This document shows positions 12,111-12,862 of a stretch of DNA of 12,862 nt, piece by piece. Under the pieces are notes generated by a model. It saw only the letters and a list, made by a program, of their open reading frames with translations, was not told where the DNA came from and ran no database searches. The stretch is from Candidatus Doudnabacteria bacterium. GTDB lineage: Bacteria; Patescibacteriota; Doudnabacteria; UBA920; 2-01-FULL-50-11. Numbering within the stretch: the first letter of the stretch is position 1; each line of letters opens with the position of its first letter. Location of the stretch: assembly GCA_016205055.1 (NCBI GenBank), contig JACQJK010000056.1, forward strand, positions 1-12,862. The letters run 5' to 3'. The position numbers were made by a program, and so were the translations under genes.

Positions 12111-12782
12111 ATGAAGCGAAATCGTTTCGCCTTATCCAGCAGTATTAGCGCCGTTTTGCCCAGGGACCCGGGCTTTAAGCTGTCCGAAACCCAGTTAAAA
12201 GTTTTACGAACGGCCAGTAAAGTTGCGCTTGCCTTGGTGGCTCTGGCGGGGACAGTAGCTATTTCTGTCGTTGCGCCCAATCTTTTTCAGGTTTTTGGGG
12301 CTTTGTACGAAAAGCGTGGTAAAAGCCAATCTTTTTCGACAAAAGAAAAAAAGCAAAAAATCACTCAAACTTTCTACTACCTCAAGCGGTCTGGGTTGAT
12401 TCGTTTTAAACCAGATGGAAATGATTGGATCCTATGCTTGACCGATTTGGGGAAAAAGCGATTTTCCAAGCTTTCACTCGATTTATTGTCCGTACCCAAG
12501 GCGAAACACTGGAATGGCAGATGGTGGTTGGTCGCGGCAGATATTCCGACCAAGTCGCACCGCCCGGGCGCGGATCTTTTGAGGAACAAGTTGCGCCAGA
12601 TGGGGTTTTATTCCCTGCAGCGGACAATCTGGCTGCACCCATTTGACCCGCGCAAAGAGATCGAGTATATAACGCGAGCATTCGAAATCAATAATTTTGT
12701 TACGGTAATGGAAGTGGCGAGGATTGACAGGGAAGATGAGCAAAAAATAAAGAGTCATTTTAAGCAGTCGAGAGTTCTTTAA
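12111..12782 (+). CDS. Membrane-anchored wHTH protein with Cas2-like (PaaX-C) domain
   Basis: A 223-aa protein of a type often seen in Patescibacteria. Residues 27-64 carry a hydrophobic helix (VALALVALAGTVAISVVAP, 38-56). A winged-helix-like part follows (about 60-120: KITQTFYYLKRSGLI and the wing WILCLTDLGKKR). Residues 138-206 match the PaaX C-terminal/Cas2-like ferredoxin fold: RWWLVAADIP, with D144 at the place of the Cas2 first-strand Asp, LLRNKLRQMGFYSLQRTIWLHP in pieces over 156-177, and the last strand VTVMEVARI. PaaX regulates phenylacetate genes; Cas2 takes part in spacer acquisition. Neither role can be assigned here, and no CRISPR array or other cas gene is present. The ATG at 12111 has no SD, only A-rich sequence. 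Confidence 0.8.
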   Translation: MKRNRFALSSSISAVLPRDPGFKLSETQLKVLRTASKVALALVALAGTVAISVVAPNLFQVFGALYEKRGKSQSFSTKEKKQKITQTFYYLKRSGLIRFKPDGNDWILCLTDLGKKRFSKLSLDLLSVPKAKHWNGRWWLVAADIPTKSHRPGADLLRNKLRQMGFYSLQRTIWLHPFDPRKEIEYITRAFEINNFVTVMEVARIDREDEQKIKSHFKQSRVL

Positions 12783-12862
12783 GCCCGTAAACTTTTTTAC
12801 TATCCGCGTTTTGGGTAAGATTGCTATTCGGTTTGATATTTTTTTACTTTCTCATTCTTTAG

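Noticed and set aside
12111..12862. A CRISPR-Cas locus suggested by the Cas2-like domain
   Set aside because: No direct-repeat/spacer array and no cas1 or effector gene is visible in the window; the domain is of the PaaX-C type.

Overview
The window reads like a chromosomal segment of an uncultivated bacterium of the Candidate Phyla Radiation (Patescibacteria, Parcubacteria-like). This is inference. It rests on small compact genes, core genes that mostly start without a Shine-Dalgarno (SD) motif, a glycosylation block of membrane enzymes, and a membrane-anchored winged-helix/Cas2-like protein of the PaaX-C type common in that group. No rRNA, tRNA, CRISPR array or intact mobile element was seen.

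Layout. At the left is a small unknown gene (31-330, +) with a terminator, then a REP-like inverted-repeat element (407-531). A GT39/PMT-type membrane glycosyltransferase follows on the minus strand (565-2424). Divergent from it, sharing an AGTATACT core in the promoter region, is a plus-strand operon: a small membrane protein, a processive-type GT2 glycosyltransferase, a WecA/MraY-type sugar-1-phosphate transferase and a DUF192 lipoprotein (2551-6330). Together with the GT39 enzyme these suggest lipid-linked surface glycan synthesis and protein or envelope glycosylation. Ribosomal protein bL21 (rplU) follows with its own promoter and terminator.

Between rplU and recR (6804-8254) lies an accessory island of two complete minus-strand transcription units: promoter, 200-aa unknown, 65-aa Cys/His protein and terminator; and promoter, 8-codon leader ORF, 69-aa basic protein and terminator. 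Then come recR and dnaB (both minus), separated by a 184-bp gap full of inverted repeats. Upstream of dnaB is a remnant of a transposase 5' end, then a second accessory cassette on the plus strand (promoter, 179-aa unknown, 75-aa unknown, hairpin). A cluster of palindromic hairpins (11807-11904) follows, then a terminator-like dyad (12009-12044) and the Cas2-like wHTH membrane protein (12111-12782).

The clearest pattern not explained by single genes is a split in translation signals. The accessory genes almost all have strong SD motifs 4-7 nt before the start, while the core genes almost all lack one. This fits separate origin or separate expression logic for the small unknown genes. A probable frameshift at the 3' end of the GT2 gene is also visible.
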